The notes beneath the pieces are model-generated. The model was not told the origin of the DNA. It saw only the letters and a program-made list of their open reading frames with translations, and did no database searches. Made by a program: the position numbers and the translations under genes. A DNA stretch of 64,000 nt from CAZRXG01 sp964603985 (GTDB taxonomy: Bacteria; Chloroflexota; Anaerolineae; Aggregatilineales; UBA3940), in contig CAZRXG010000015.1 in the NCBI GenBank assembly GCA_964603985.1, positions 1-64,000 on the forward strand. Direction: 5' to 3'. Of the stretch, positions 1 to 8,383 are shown piece after piece. Numbering within the stretch: the stretch's first letter is position 1; every line of letters starts with the position of its first letter.

Positions 1-400
1 TGCGGTCAACCTGCGCCAGAAGCGCAAGGGTCTAAGATGGGGATGTGAGTCCCATCCAGCGAGCGAGTAAAGACCGCTTTGAAGACTGCTTTGTATGGAC
101 ACCCCGGTATCGGAAGAAGATACCGAAGGGCAATGGGGCCGGACAATGAAGCGCAGCCTGGTCAGTCCGCAGTGCGGGAGAGGAAGTGACAGTTGAGGTG
201 ATCGGGAACTACAGTCAGATAAAGGTCATGATGCCGGGCAACCCTCTTTGGGAGGCGAATGCTCCGCAGCTTGCTGCGGGGGCCCTTTACCGAAGTTTGC
301 CGCTTTCAGTATAGGTGATTTTGAAGGCGGTGCAAGTCGACGTAAGCCCTCCGGTATCAGACTGAACACGCCTGAAGAGCGCCGCGCCGCCGGACAAAAG
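1..400 (+). ncRNA. Structured non-coding region, possibly 5' part of a group II intron
   Basis: No convincing CDS lies here, but the plus strand folds into many clean helices. GGTCT (about 29-33) pairs with AGACC (about 71-75) and encloses GATGGG/CCCATC. CGGTATC/GATACCG lies near 106-125 inside a CCCC/GGGG pair. CGGAC/GTCCG encloses about 140-170, GCAGC/GCTGC lies near 266-277, and a GCCGCTTTCA/TTGAAGGCGG-type stem lies near 298-330. The first bases, TGCGG, would fit a GUGCG group II intron 5' end cut by the window edge, and the nested-hairpin style resembles domain I. No reverse transcriptase or domain V is visible before the kinase gene, so it would be truncated or ORF-less. The family assignment is inference; the folding is seen. 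Confidence 0.3.
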
Positions 401-459
401 CCACCTTGCAAACTGTTATCATCCCCCCCAACGCGTTTTTAATCCCTCGCTATCCGATC

Positions 460-465
460 TATAAT
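460..465 (+). promoter_or_regulatory. Candidate -10 box of the kinase gene
   Basis: A perfect TATAAT lies 38 bases before the kinase start at 503. The -35 match (TTTTAA at 437-442, spacing 17) is poor. Confidence 0.4.
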
Positions 466-502
466 CTGACCAGTCAGTTGTCTACCCACCGCAAGGATGG
501 CT

Positions 503-2596
503 ATGTCCGACGACCTGATCGGCCAGACCCTGGGGCAGTATGAGATCCAGGCCCTGCTGGGCAAGGGCGGGATGTCGACCGTCTACCGGGCATACCAGCG
601 CTCGATGGATCGCATCGTGGCGATTAAAGTCCTGCCACGCGAGTTCCTACACGACGACACCTTCCTGATCCGCTTCCAGGATGAGGCGGCGCAGCACGCC
701 AAGCTGGAGCACCTGCACATCCTGCCGGTCTACGACGTGGGCGAGGATCAGGGCATCCCCTACATCGTGATGCGCTACCTGACCGGCGGCACGCTCTCGC
801 AGTTGATCCAGACCGGCCTGCCCGATATATCGACCGCTGTCCGGCTGGTCGAGCAGACGGCCAGCGCGCTCGACCACGCGCACGAGCGCGGCGTCATTCA
901 CCGCGACCTCAAGCCGTCCAACATCCTGCTGGACAAGGATCGCAACGCCTACCTGGCCGACTTCGGCATCGCACGCGTGGCGCAGCGCCGGAGCGACCTG
1001 ACCGGCTCGCGCATCATCGGCACGCCGCCCTACGTCGCCCCGGAGATCGTGCGTAAGGGCGAGCCGGTCACCTTCAGCGTCGACATCTACGCGCTGGGGG
1101 TGATCACCTACGAGCTGCTGACCGGCGAGCCGCCCTATCTGGACGACGACCCGATGGCGGTGCTGGTCGCCCACGTGCTCGACCCGGTGCCCTCGGCCCG
1201 CGATGTCGACCCCGACATCCCGCCGGAGGTTGACCGCGTCCTGCAGCGCTGCCTGGCCAAGACGCCGCACGAGCGCCACAGCACAGCGGGCGCGTTTGCT
1301 GCGGCGCTGGCCGAAGCGGTGCGGACCGGTCAGAAGGATCAGCCCGCTCCCCGCAGGCCGGAGCCGGCCCCGGCTCCCGCGCCTGTGCATACCCCCCCGC
1401 CCGCGCCGACCCTCGCGCCGACCGGCGACACACCGCCGTCGGGGACGCACCCGCCGGTCATCGTGGAGGAGGCCCCGCGCGTGGAGGAAGACGGGGTCGC
1501 CGGGGGAGAGCGCGCCCGGCGTGGTGGGCTTGGCGCGTGGGCGATGGTGCTGAGCGTGATCGTGGCCATGGTGGGCGGCGTGATGCTGGCCGCCTACGTG
1601 CTGACCGACGGCGACCCGGCCAGTCTGCTGGCGCTCCTGACACCCATCCCGACGCGCAGCCTGCGGCCCACCGCAACCGCCACCCCGGCAGACGTGGCTT
1701 CGCCCACGCCTCTCGACGTGCCCACCCCGACCGAAGCGCCGGTCGTGCTGCCGCCGCCGGGCGGCGGGGATCGGCTGACCTTCGCCTCGAACCGGGACGG
1801 CGACTTCGAGATCTACCTGATCGACATCGACGGGGGCAACCTGCGCCAGTTGACCGACAACGATGGCCAGGACTTCGATCCGGTCTGGTCACCCGACGGG
1901 CGGCAGATCGCATACACGGCCCGCCCCGGCCCCGACCAGGACACGGAGATCATGGTGATGAACGCCGACGGCTCCAACGCGCGCCCGGTGACCGACAACG
2001 ACGAGGACGACGCCGACCCGGACTGGTCGCCCGATGGGGAGTGGATCGCGTTCACGTCGGACCGGGATGGTGACTTCGACATCTACGTGATGCGCGTCGA
2101 TGGCTCGGACGTGGAGCAACTGACCTTCAACAGCGAGCTGAATGACCTGACGCCGCGTTGGTCGCCTGACGGAACGCGTATTGGCTACCACGCCAGGGTA
2201 GGCAATAATAGAGATACCAGCGAGATCTACATCGTCGATGCCACCGGCGGCGCGCCGTACCAGCTTACGGGCAACGAGGTGCGCGACGAGTGGATAGACT
2301 GGTCACCGGATGGCCGGATGGTGGCCTATTCGTCGGGTGAGGGGCTGGTGGGCAACCAGCGAGCGGTCTTCGGGTTCGATCTGGTGAGCAACCTGGTCGT
2401 GCAGCTCACCGTTGATCCCGTTCACGACGACGATCCGGTGTGGTCGCCGGATGGGGGGCGGATCGCCTTCGACTCGGACCGCGACGGCGACCAGTGGTTT
2501 GATCTATACGTGCTCGACATAGCCGGCGGGACGCTACAGCAGTTGACGTTTGACCCAGCGGATGACGTTACTCCGGCCTGGCAGCCAAACCCGTGA
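503..2596 (+). CDS. Transmembrane Ser/Thr protein kinase with C-terminal WD40-like (PD40/TolB-type) propeller
   Basis: Eukaryotic-like Ser/Thr kinase with an extracellular sensor. The N-terminal ~270 residues hold the kinase: glycine loop GKGGMSTVY, AIKVL lysine, HRDLKPSN (residues ~133-140), DFG (~153-155) and APE. A Pro/Thr-rich linker follows, then one membrane segment (~345-368), a second Pro/Thr linker and six or so repeats containing W-SPDG and SNRDGD motifs that form a TolB-like beta-propeller outside the cell. An ATG at 497 is also in frame, but AAGGA at 493-497 sits five bases before the ATG at 503, which is preferred. It is followed after 27 bases by a paralogue, so the two probably form one signalling unit. 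The propeller ligand is unknown. Confidence 0.93.
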   Translation: MSDDLIGQTLGQYEIQALLGKGGMSTVYRAYQRSMDRIVAIKVLPREFLHDDTFLIRFQDEAAQHAKLEHLHILPVYDVGEDQGIPYIVMRYLTGGTLSQLIQTGLPDISTAVRLVEQTASALDHAHERGVIHRDLKPSNILLDKDRNAYLADFGIARVAQRRSDLTGSRIIGTPPYVAPEIVRKGEPVTFSVDIYALGVITYELLTGEPPYLDDDPMAVLVAHVLDPVPSARDVDPDIPPEVDRVLQRCLAKTPHERHSTAGAFAAALAEAVRTGQKDQPAPRRPEPAPAPAPVHTPPPAPTLAPTGDTPPSGTHPPVIVEEAPRVEEDGVAGGERARRGGLGAWAMVLSVIVAMVGGVMLAAYVLTDGDPASLLALLTPIPTRSLRPTATATPADVASPTPLDVPTPTEAPVVLPPPGGGDRLTFASNRDGDFEIYLIDIDGGNLRQLTDNDGQDFDPVWSPDGRQIAYTARPGPDQDTEIMVMNADGSNARPVTDNDEDDADPDWSPDGEWIAFTSDRDGDFDIYVMRVDGSDVEQLTFNSELNDLTPRWSPDGTRIGYHARVGNNRDTSEIYIVDATGGAPYQLTGNEVRDEWIDWSPDGRMVAYSSGEGLVGNQRAVFGFDLVSNLVVQLTVDPVHDDDPVWSPDGGRIAFDSDRDGDQWFDLYVLDIAGGTLQQLTFDPADDVTPAWQPNP

Positions 2597-2623
2597 CGAG
2601 CTAACAGCCTGGTGGAGGCATTT

Positions 2624-4918
2624 GTGGCGGACGATCTTGTAGGCAAACAGTTCGGTCAATACGAAATCCTGGAGGTGGCAGGCTGGGGCCGCGTCGCGAG
2701 CGTGTACCGCGCCCGCCAGTTGGACGCCGACCGCGTGGTAGCCATCAAGGTGCTGCCGCGCGAGTTCACCCAGCAGGATGAGGACTTCACCACCAACTTT
2801 GCCCGCGAGGTGCGGGTGATCGCCCGGCTCCAGCACTACCACATCCTGCCGATCTACGATGTCGGCCTGGTGAGTGGCATGCCCTACATCGTGATGCGTT
2901 ACATGCCGGGTGGCACGCTGTTGCAACGCCTGGTGCGCGAGACGAAGATCGCGCCCAAGGACTGCGTGCCGATCATCCAGCAGGTGGCGGCGGCGCTGGA
3001 TCACATCCACCAGCGCGGGTTGATCCACCGCGATGTCAAACCGCACAACATCCTGTTTGACGAGTCGGGTGACGCCTTCCTATCCGACTTCAGCATCGCC
3101 AGCGTGCGCGCCGCGCAGGCCGAGATGACGGGCAGCACCGTGCCGGGGATGGCCGCCTACGTCGCCCCGGAGATGCTCGACCCGGAGGCCATTCTGCTGC
3201 CCTCGGCGGACATTTACTCGCTGGGCGTCACGCTCTTCCACATGCTGACCGGGTCGGTGCCCTTCCAGGCCGACACACCCGACGAGCAGGCCCAGATGCA
3301 CCTCACTGCGCCGGTTCCGTCTCTCCAGCGCTTCGACCCCAACCTGACGCAGGATGTTGAGATCGTGGTCCTGCGGACGCTGGGCAAGAAGCCTGAAGAG
3401 CGCCTCGAGACGGCCGGCGATGTGGCGCGCGAACTGGCCAGGGCGACCGGCGTCACGACCGACGCGACACGCCAGTTGGACGTGACCGAGCAGTTGCTCG
3501 CTAGTGGGATCGGGCAGGCAGTCCCGGTGCTTGCGCCGGATGGGATCGAGGACGTCGAGGTGATCGGCGACGAGGACGGGCCGGAGGTCCCGACGCTGGA
3601 ACTGGAGATCGCCGACGTTGGCGCGGAAGACGCCGAGATCGAGCAAGAGATTGCACCCCCGCCCGTGCCGGAGCTTGAGGGCGAGCCGGAGACAGACCGG
3701 TGGAGTCCCAGGGAGCGGCAGCGGCGGCAGAAGGAGCGCGAGCGCGTGCGCAAGAAGGTGCTCGGCATCGGGACGCCGTGGTACACCGTTATGCTGTCGA
3801 TTGTCCTGCTGCTGATCGTATGGTTTGTGGTCGGGACGGTGATCGGCTTCGAGGTGCGCCGCCAGGCTAACGCCGTCACGCTGGTCGCCATTCACGGCGA
3901 GCAGACCCGGGTGGCGGTGACGGAGACGCAGTACGGCGTGGAGACGCTGGTGGCGCAGAACTTCGCCACTCAGACGCAGGCGGTGATCCTCTCCGCGGAC
4001 ACGGCTACCGCTCAGGCCCCGACCGACACGCCCACCCCGACCGAGACGCCGACGCCCACCCTCACCCCCACGCCGACGCCCTTCGGCGGGAGCCTGGGGC
4101 GCATCGCACTGGTCTCAAACCGGGACGGCGATCCGGAGATCTACCTGCTCGACCTGGATACGGACCAGTTGACCAGGGTGACAGACAACGGGAAAGAGGA
4201 CAGCTCCCCGTCCTGGTCGCCCGATGGGGAGTGGCTGGCCTACGATTCGCTGGACACGCTCCAGGGGCGGCACATCTTCGTGGTGGACAACCAGGGACAG
4301 AACCGGCGCGAGCTGACGGACGGCATCCGGGTGGACCGGTACCCGCTGTGGTCGTCCGACGGGAAGGCCATCGTTTTCTTCTCAACCGAGGGCGGGCGCT
4401 TCTACGTGCGCAGCATCACGCTGGACGGCAACGAGCGCGACCTGCTGCAACTGCCGATAGAGATCAGGCCTCTGGACTGGTCACCCAACAACCGCATCCT
4501 GACCGCCTATGGTCGCGACGCGGATCGGGAGCTGGAGATCCTGAGCGTTGACCTGGCGAACGGGCAGCGGACGCCGATCACCTCGAAGGTGGGGCTGATC
4601 GACTTCGTGAGCTTCTCCCCCGACCGCTCGAAGGTGGCCTACATCGGGCTATACGACAGTCGGCGGCAGTTGTTCCTGGCCGACACCAACTGCGAGTTCA
4701 TTCACGAGTGCAACGCGGTGCGCCTGACCGACGATCTGTACAACTACTACACGCCGCGCTTCTCGCCTGACGGCAGCCTGATTCTGGTGGCCTCCAACCG
4801 CTTCAACAACCTCGATCTGTGGGTGCTGGATCTCAATGGGGACTTAGTGCGCCAAGTGACCGAGTCACCGTTTGACGAGTACGACGGGGTGTGGCAGCCC
4901 GCGTCCGCCGGGCCGTAA
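2624..4918 (+). CDS. Transmembrane Ser/Thr protein kinase paralogue with DFS in place of DFG and WD40-like propeller
   Basis: Tandem paralogue of the preceding kinase with the same plan: kinase domain, long acidic linker, one membrane segment (YTVMLSIVLLLIVWF), Thr/Pro stalk and outer SPDG propeller repeats. The VAIK lysine, HRDVKPHN and APE motifs are present, but the magnesium-binding DFG reads DFS (residues ~155-157) and the glycine loop is GWGRVASV. The metal-binding Asp is kept, so activity is possible but may be altered. A GTG at 2612 is in frame; the GTG at 2624 is preferred because GGAGG (2614-2618) is correctly spaced and the product then aligns with the first kinase (VADDLVGKQFGQYEI versus MSDDLIGQTLGQYEI). 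Confidence 0.92.
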   Translation: MADDLVGKQFGQYEILEVAGWGRVASVYRARQLDADRVVAIKVLPREFTQQDEDFTTNFAREVRVIARLQHYHILPIYDVGLVSGMPYIVMRYMPGGTLLQRLVRETKIAPKDCVPIIQQVAAALDHIHQRGLIHRDVKPHNILFDESGDAFLSDFSIASVRAAQAEMTGSTVPGMAAYVAPEMLDPEAILLPSADIYSLGVTLFHMLTGSVPFQADTPDEQAQMHLTAPVPSLQRFDPNLTQDVEIVVLRTLGKKPEERLETAGDVARELARATGVTTDATRQLDVTEQLLASGIGQAVPVLAPDGIEDVEVIGDEDGPEVPTLELEIADVGAEDAEIEQEIAPPPVPELEGEPETDRWSPRERQRRQKERERVRKKVLGIGTPWYTVMLSIVLLLIVWFVVGTVIGFEVRRQANAVTLVAIHGEQTRVAVTETQYGVETLVAQNFATQTQAVILSADTATAQAPTDTPTPTETPTPTLTPTPTPFGGSLGRIALVSNRDGDPEIYLLDLDTDQLTRVTDNGKEDSSPSWSPDGEWLAYDSLDTLQGRHIFVVDNQGQNRRELTDGIRVDRYPLWSSDGKAIVFFSTEGGRFYVRSITLDGNERDLLQLPIEIRPLDWSPNNRILTAYGRDADRELEILSVDLANGQRTPITSKVGLIDFVSFSPDRSKVAYIGLYDSRRQLFLADTNCEFIHECNAVRLTDDLYNYYTPRFSPDGSLILVASNRFNNLDLWVLDLNGDLVRQVTESPFDEYDGVWQPASAGP

Positions 4919-4987
4919 CGTGCGACGGCCAGGCTCTAGACTCGGCCAGGTCCACACAACCCGGCATTTCCATCGTGGCCGGAGTAA

Positions 4988-5100
4988 ATGAGGGGTGGTC
5001 ATAATTCGGAATCGGTAGCGTTCCGCGTTTGCCCCCCACCCCTAGCCCCTTTCAGGGGTAAGTTTTTGGCTCATGTTCAACGCCAGCGTTAAGCAGAATT
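4988..5100. repeat. Dispersed repeat, also at 7300-7374 and 7612-7647
   Basis: Bases 5026-5100 (from CGTTTGCC to CAGAATT) match 7300-7374 over the same 75-base length, including a CCCCTTTCAGGGG palindrome. The adjoining 4988-5022 (ATGAGGGGTGGTCATAATTC...) matches 7612-7647. An inverted piece of the first block lies at 7536-7563. Confidence 0.75.
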
Positions 5101-5215
5101 CTGCATCACGGCGATGCATTGCTTTTTCACCCCTCTGTGAATCCCAGCGGATCATCCGTCCCCCCATGATGAACTTTGCTGAGACATACATGGAAAACTA
5201 AACTCAGCGGGGCTG

Positions 5216-5354
5216 TGTTAAGTTGGTTTTGGGTACATTGTTGCCCAGACCCTCACCCGCCTTCGCCCGACCTACGGTCGCGCTCAGTCTGCCCTCTCCC
5301 GCCGGGAGAGGGCGAATCGAGGATGGCCAGGCCGTCTGAGATGGGTGAGGGTAG
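5216..5354 (+). repeat. Dispersed ~140 bp repeat, inverted copy at 27830-27980
   Basis: The stretch from TGTTAAGTTGG through CCCTCACCCGCCTTCGCCCGACC, the CTCTCCCGCCGGGAGAG hairpin and GAGATGGGTGAGGG recurs in reverse orientation at 27830-27980. Partial copies are at 33155-33212 and 40889-40960. It is non-coding and has a central palindrome. Confidence 0.75.
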
Positions 5355-5405
5355 TTTCGCAATCGACACGAACGAGGAGCAGTTTAGCAATATATGCAAG
5401 GCTCA

Positions 5406-5518
5406 GTAATTATTTAATCCGGTCACCCGTTTCCCCCCCCCCCCGGCCCCTCCCCCACATTTCGCGCCTGCCGGCGCTGGGGGGAGGGGAGAAGCCGGAC
5501 AAGCCACATTTCCATAGG
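5406..5518 (+). repeat. Palindromic MITE-like element (copy 1)
   Basis: The copy begins with TTTAATCCGGTCAC, continues through a long C run, then the inner stem CCCCTCCCCC/GGGGGGAGGGG capped by GCGCC/GGCGC, and ends in CACATTTCCATAGG. The right terminal CCGGATTAAA is lost, so it is degenerate. Confidence 0.65.
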
Positions 5519-5612
5519 CGAGCCGCCCCCTTGCTATCCCGCTCATCAGAGGAAGAGACGGCCATGCGCGAGCACAGGCTGTGGATCGACAGCCGCTGAG
5601 CCGGACGGGCCT

Positions 5613-7133
5613 TCACCGCACTTCAAACGGCGGCAGGTAAACCTTATCGCCGGTGTTGCCGCCCGCCAGCGTGACCGGCAGCCGCTTCCCCGACGCCGGA
5701 TCGTACAGGCCGACGGCAACCTCGTACCTGCCGGGGGGAACACCGGTCGGGAGCACGATCCCGTGCCGGTCGATGACAGACTCGCCCGGCAGCCAGGTGG
5801 TGGTTGGGATCAGGTCGGCGGTGCGGAAGCCGTCGTGCTGGGCGACCAGCGCGCCCCCTGCGTCGTAGATGTGCACGAACACCTTGTACGATGTCTCCAG
5901 CACAGCGCCGGTCTGCCACAGCAGTGCCACGCCAAACGCATCGCCGGGCGCGACACCGCCTTCCGGCTCGCGCGCGAAGCCGGACAGGGTGATGTGATCG
6001 CCGAAGTGGGCGTCGGATGGCGTCCACCGGAGCCTGTCGTCCGGCTCCCCGGCCAGATAGCGGTCGAGCCGGATGTCGTCGTGCCAGGAGCGATCAAGCG
6101 GATAGGCGCGCCGGGCGAAGGTCTCCTCGATCACGCTGATGGCCTCAGGCGGGGCCTGGAAGTAAATGACCAACACCTCCTCGCAGGTCTCCAGGATGTC
6201 CCCGGCGGCCTCCGGTACACGCGCGCCGGGCAGGGCGTAGAAGTGCTCGCTCCGGCGGGTGCTGGCTTTCAGGACGATGCGGGCGTCCTGCGCCTCGCCG
6301 ACGAAGATGATGGCGTCCTCCGGGCCGATCTGCTCGTCGATCAGCCGCGCCAGCGCCCGGTTTTCGGGGTAGCGGCAGCGGTGCGTCACCGAGCCGACCA
6401 TCCCGGCGGCCATCACCGCCACGAAGAGCACGGCCACCGCCGTCCAGGCGGCAGCCTCGGCGCGCCCGGCACGCGGCGGGCCTTGATAGAGCGCCCGCCA
6501 GTGGATCAACATGCTCATCGCCAGGCCGAGCGCGTACGTCATCTCGCCCACTTCGGAGTAGGTGAACGTCACGATGTTATCCGAGTCGATGAGCAGACGC
6601 AGAGAGATCAGGCTGCTGACGATCAGCAGGGGGGTCAGTGCCAACGGTGGCACCGCGAGCAGGCCGCGCGCGCGCAGTGATGCGATAGGCTCGCGCTCGG
6701 CGGCCAGCGGCAGCAGGCCGTAGATCAGGGCCGGGATGTAGATCAGGTAGAGGTAACGGATGCCCAGGAAGTTGTGCAGGTTCATCTCTTCCTGCGCGTT
6801 GCGCTCCAGGATTGGGGCGGGTGTCTCGAAGCCGAACAGGTGCTGTCCCCAGCTCAGCTCCTCCAGCGCGGCGAGGGCCAGCAGCCAGCCCAGTCCGAGG
6901 AAGAACCAGTGCCGGTGCCCTTCCCTTCGCTGCCAGCGGACGGCGCTCCCCACGGCGAACATACCCCCCACGCTCAGAAAGACGACCGACGCGTTCTCGA
7001 TGAACCCACTCTCGCCGTGAATCATCAGCGAGCAGTAGCGATCGGTGTAGGCCACTGCGCCGTAGAAAGCCAGGATCAGCAGCGGGGCAGCGATGATGAA
7101 GATCGTTGCCGTTAGTTTTTTTGAGACTCGCAT
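5613..7133 (-). CDS. Polytopic membrane protein with C-terminal soluble domain, function unknown
   Basis: 506 residues. The N-terminal ~230 residues contain about six hydrophobic segments with a conserved-looking EELSWGQHLFGF stretch, followed near residue 115 by NAQEEMNLHNFLG. After the last membrane segment a soluble part of ~250 residues follows, ending in a beta-rich domain (LRWTPSDAHFGDHITLSGF...) like the dolichyl-phosphate-mannose-protein-mannosyltransferase-associated or CBM-like domains seen after bacterial membrane proteins. I do not recognise a named family. It is monocistronic and flanked on both sides by repeat-rich gaps. Confidence 0.85.
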   Translation of the reverse strand: MRVSKKLTATIFIIAAPLLILAFYGAVAYTDRYCSLMIHGESGFIENASVVFLSVGGMFAVGSAVRWQRREGHRHWFFLGLGWLLALAALEELSWGQHLFGFETPAPILERNAQEEMNLHNFLGIRYLYLIYIPALIYGLLPLAAEREPIASLRARGLLAVPPLALTPLLIVSSLISLRLLIDSDNIVTFTYSEVGEMTYALGLAMSMLIHWRALYQGPPRAGRAEAAAWTAVAVLFVAVMAAGMVGSVTHRCRYPENRALARLIDEQIGPEDAIIFVGEAQDARIVLKASTRRSEHFYALPGARVPEAAGDILETCEEVLVIYFQAPPEAISVIEETFARRAYPLDRSWHDDIRLDRYLAGEPDDRLRWTPSDAHFGDHITLSGFAREPEGGVAPGDAFGVALLWQTGAVLETSYKVFVHIYDAGGALVAQHDGFRTADLIPTTTWLPGESVIDRHGIVLPTGVPPGRYEVAVGLYDPASGKRLPVTLAGGNTGDKVYLPPFEVR

Positions 7134-7241
7134 TCCAGTGACAGTACCCCCACACGGTGCGTTGACTACTAAGCACTATACGGTTGTTGGCTTGAATCGG
7201 TTACTGGATTCCCGGGCCGCGAAGGGAGATTTTCCTCCTGT

Positions 7242-7374
7242 GAAGCCCAACGGCTCATCCGTCCCCCCATGATGAACATTGACAGTTTAATCCGGGCATC
7301 GTTTGCCCCCCACCCCCGTCCCCTTTCAGGGGTAGGTTTTTGGCTCGTGTCCAGCACCGGTGTTAAACAGAATT
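7242..7374 (+). repeat. Composite dispersed repeat (palindromic element left end plus 75-base block)
   Basis: GAAGCCCAACGGCTCATCCGTCCCCCCATGATGAAC (7242-7277) matches 5139-5174. TTTAATCCGGGCATCGTTTGCC is the left end of the MITE-like family. 7300-7374 matches 5026-5100. Confidence 0.7.
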
Positions 7375-7535
7375 TGTGTCACTGTGAGGCGCTGCCTGCT
7401 CAGCGGCCCTCACCCCCGCCGACCTCCGGGTCGGGGCAGGCTTAGTGCGGCTTGCGCGGCTTGCGCTCTGTTAAGCAGGGGGCTGCATCCTTGCGACGCG
7501 TTGCCTGCTACTCATGCAGCGTTATCCCATGCCCT

Positions 7536-7647
7536 TGCTTAAAAAACCTACCCCTGAAAGCCCCCTGTCTAGAGAAGCCAGACGAACCGCATCTCCATCG
7601 TGGTCGGATTAAATGAGGGGTGGACATAATTCAAAATCGGCGTCGTT
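7536..7647 (+). repeat. Composite dispersed repeat (inverted 75-base block fragment plus element right end)
   Basis: AAAAAACCTACCCCTGAAAG is the reverse complement of the CTTTCAGGGGTAGGTTTTT part of 7300-7374. It is followed by GCCAGACGAACCGCATCTCCATCGTGGTCGGATTAAAT, the right end of the palindromic family, and by a copy of 4988-5022. Confidence 0.65.
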
Positions 7648-7702
7648 TCGTGCCTGCGCTTTTCCCCCCCGAAACCCGAACACGCCCTGTGCCCCGTTCC
7701 CG

Positions 7703-7731
7703 TTGACACTTGCCCCACCCCATGCTAGACT
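7703..7731 (+). promoter_or_regulatory. Sigma70-type promoter of the TEEP-repeat protein gene
   Basis: Consensus -35 TTGACA (7703-7708), exactly 17 bases, then -10 TAGACT (7726-7731). The start codon at 7783 lies 51 bases downstream. Confidence 0.65.
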
Positions 7732-7782
7732 GGCCCCCAGCATGCCGGAACGGCGTCATCCATAACAGGGGGCTACCCACGA

Positions 7783-8361
7783 ATGAATCGACAGCAGTTC
7801 GCCATACAGGAGCGGCGCCGCCGCACGCACCGCCTTCTGATCGCGGTTATCCTCGCTACCCTGCCCTGCTACTTTTGCGCCATCATCCTGCTCGTGACCA
7901 TGGGTGGACAGGCCACCGAGGAGGACATCGCTGCCACCATGACCGCCGGGGCGCTCACCCTCACCGCTCGTGGGACGCCCAGCGAAGAGCCTACTGCCAC
8001 CCCCTCGTATACGCCCGGTGGCCCGACGCTCACCGTCGTGCTGCCCGCCACGCCGACGCAGTACTTCCCGCCGACCAGTACGCCCGGCCCCAGCGACACC
8101 CCCACCGAGGATGTCACGCCTGACCTCGATGCGACGGCCACCATCGAGTACCTGCTGACCCAGGCCGCCGCAGACCTGACCGCCACTGCCGAGGCCACCG
8201 AGGAGCCAACCGAGGAACCCACCGAAGAGCCGACCGAAGAGCCGACCGAAGAACCCACCGAAGAGCCGACCGAGGAGCCAACTGAGGAAGTCACCGAAGA
8301 GCCGACCGAGGAAGTCACCGAGGAGCCAACCGAGGAAGTCACCGAGGAGCCTGGCCCCTAG
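7783..8361 (+). CDS. Membrane-anchored protein with Thr/Pro stalk and TEEP tandem repeats
   Basis: 192 residues. A short basic N-terminus (QERRRRTHR) precedes one membrane segment (~20-42). The rest is outside: a Thr/Pro-rich stalk, then a C-terminal low-complexity tail of about fourteen T-E-E-P or T-E-E-V units. No enzymatic domain is seen. The strongly acidic tail could act as a spacer, bind cations or interact with basic surface partners; this is inference. It has its own well-formed promoter and is followed after 22 bases by an M42 peptidase gene. Confidence 0.8.
   Translation: MNRQQFAIQERRRRTHRLLIAVILATLPCYFCAIILLVTMGGQATEEDIAATMTAGALTLTARGTPSEEPTATPSYTPGGPTLTVVLPATPTQYFPPTSTPGPSDTPTEDVTPDLDATATIEYLLTQAAADLTATAEATEEPTEEPTEEPTEEPTEEPTEEPTEEPTEEVTEEPTEEVTEEPTEEVTEEPGP
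8197..8355 (+). repeat. 12-base tandem repeats encoding TEEP/TEEV units
   Basis: Imperfect 12-base units of the type ACCGARGARCCN, repeated about thirteen times inside the coding sequence. Unit number is likely to vary between strains by slippage without changing the frame. Confidence 0.85.
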
Positions 8362-8383
8362 GCACCGGTCAACGGATTGCAGC

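Larger units (their letters stand above)
4919..5612. other. Long intergenic region made largely of dispersed repeats
   Basis: No credible gene is seen in these 694 bases. The region contains several repeat blocks found elsewhere in the window: a 75-base block at 5026-5100 (again at 7300-7374), a 36-base block at 5139-5174 (again at 7242-7277), the 5216-5354 repeat (inverted at 27830-27980) and a palindromic element at 5406-5518. Short ORFs here are repeat translations. Confidence 0.8.
7134..7702. other. Repeat-rich intergenic region
   Basis: No gene is seen. It holds the 36-base repeat at 7242-7277, the left end of a palindromic element (TTTAATCCGGG near 7284-7294), the 75-base repeat at 7300-7374, an inverted fragment at 7536-7563 and a right end (CGGATTAAATGAGGGG) near 7604-7620. 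Small ORFs in it are repeat translations. Confidence 0.75.

Noticed and set aside
5176..5599. Short plus-strand frames in the gap before 5613
   Set aside because: They translate dispersed repeats found elsewhere without the frame being kept.
8197..8355. Short tandem repeats as a possible CRISPR array
   Set aside because: Units are 12 bases without spacers and encode an in-frame TEEP tail.
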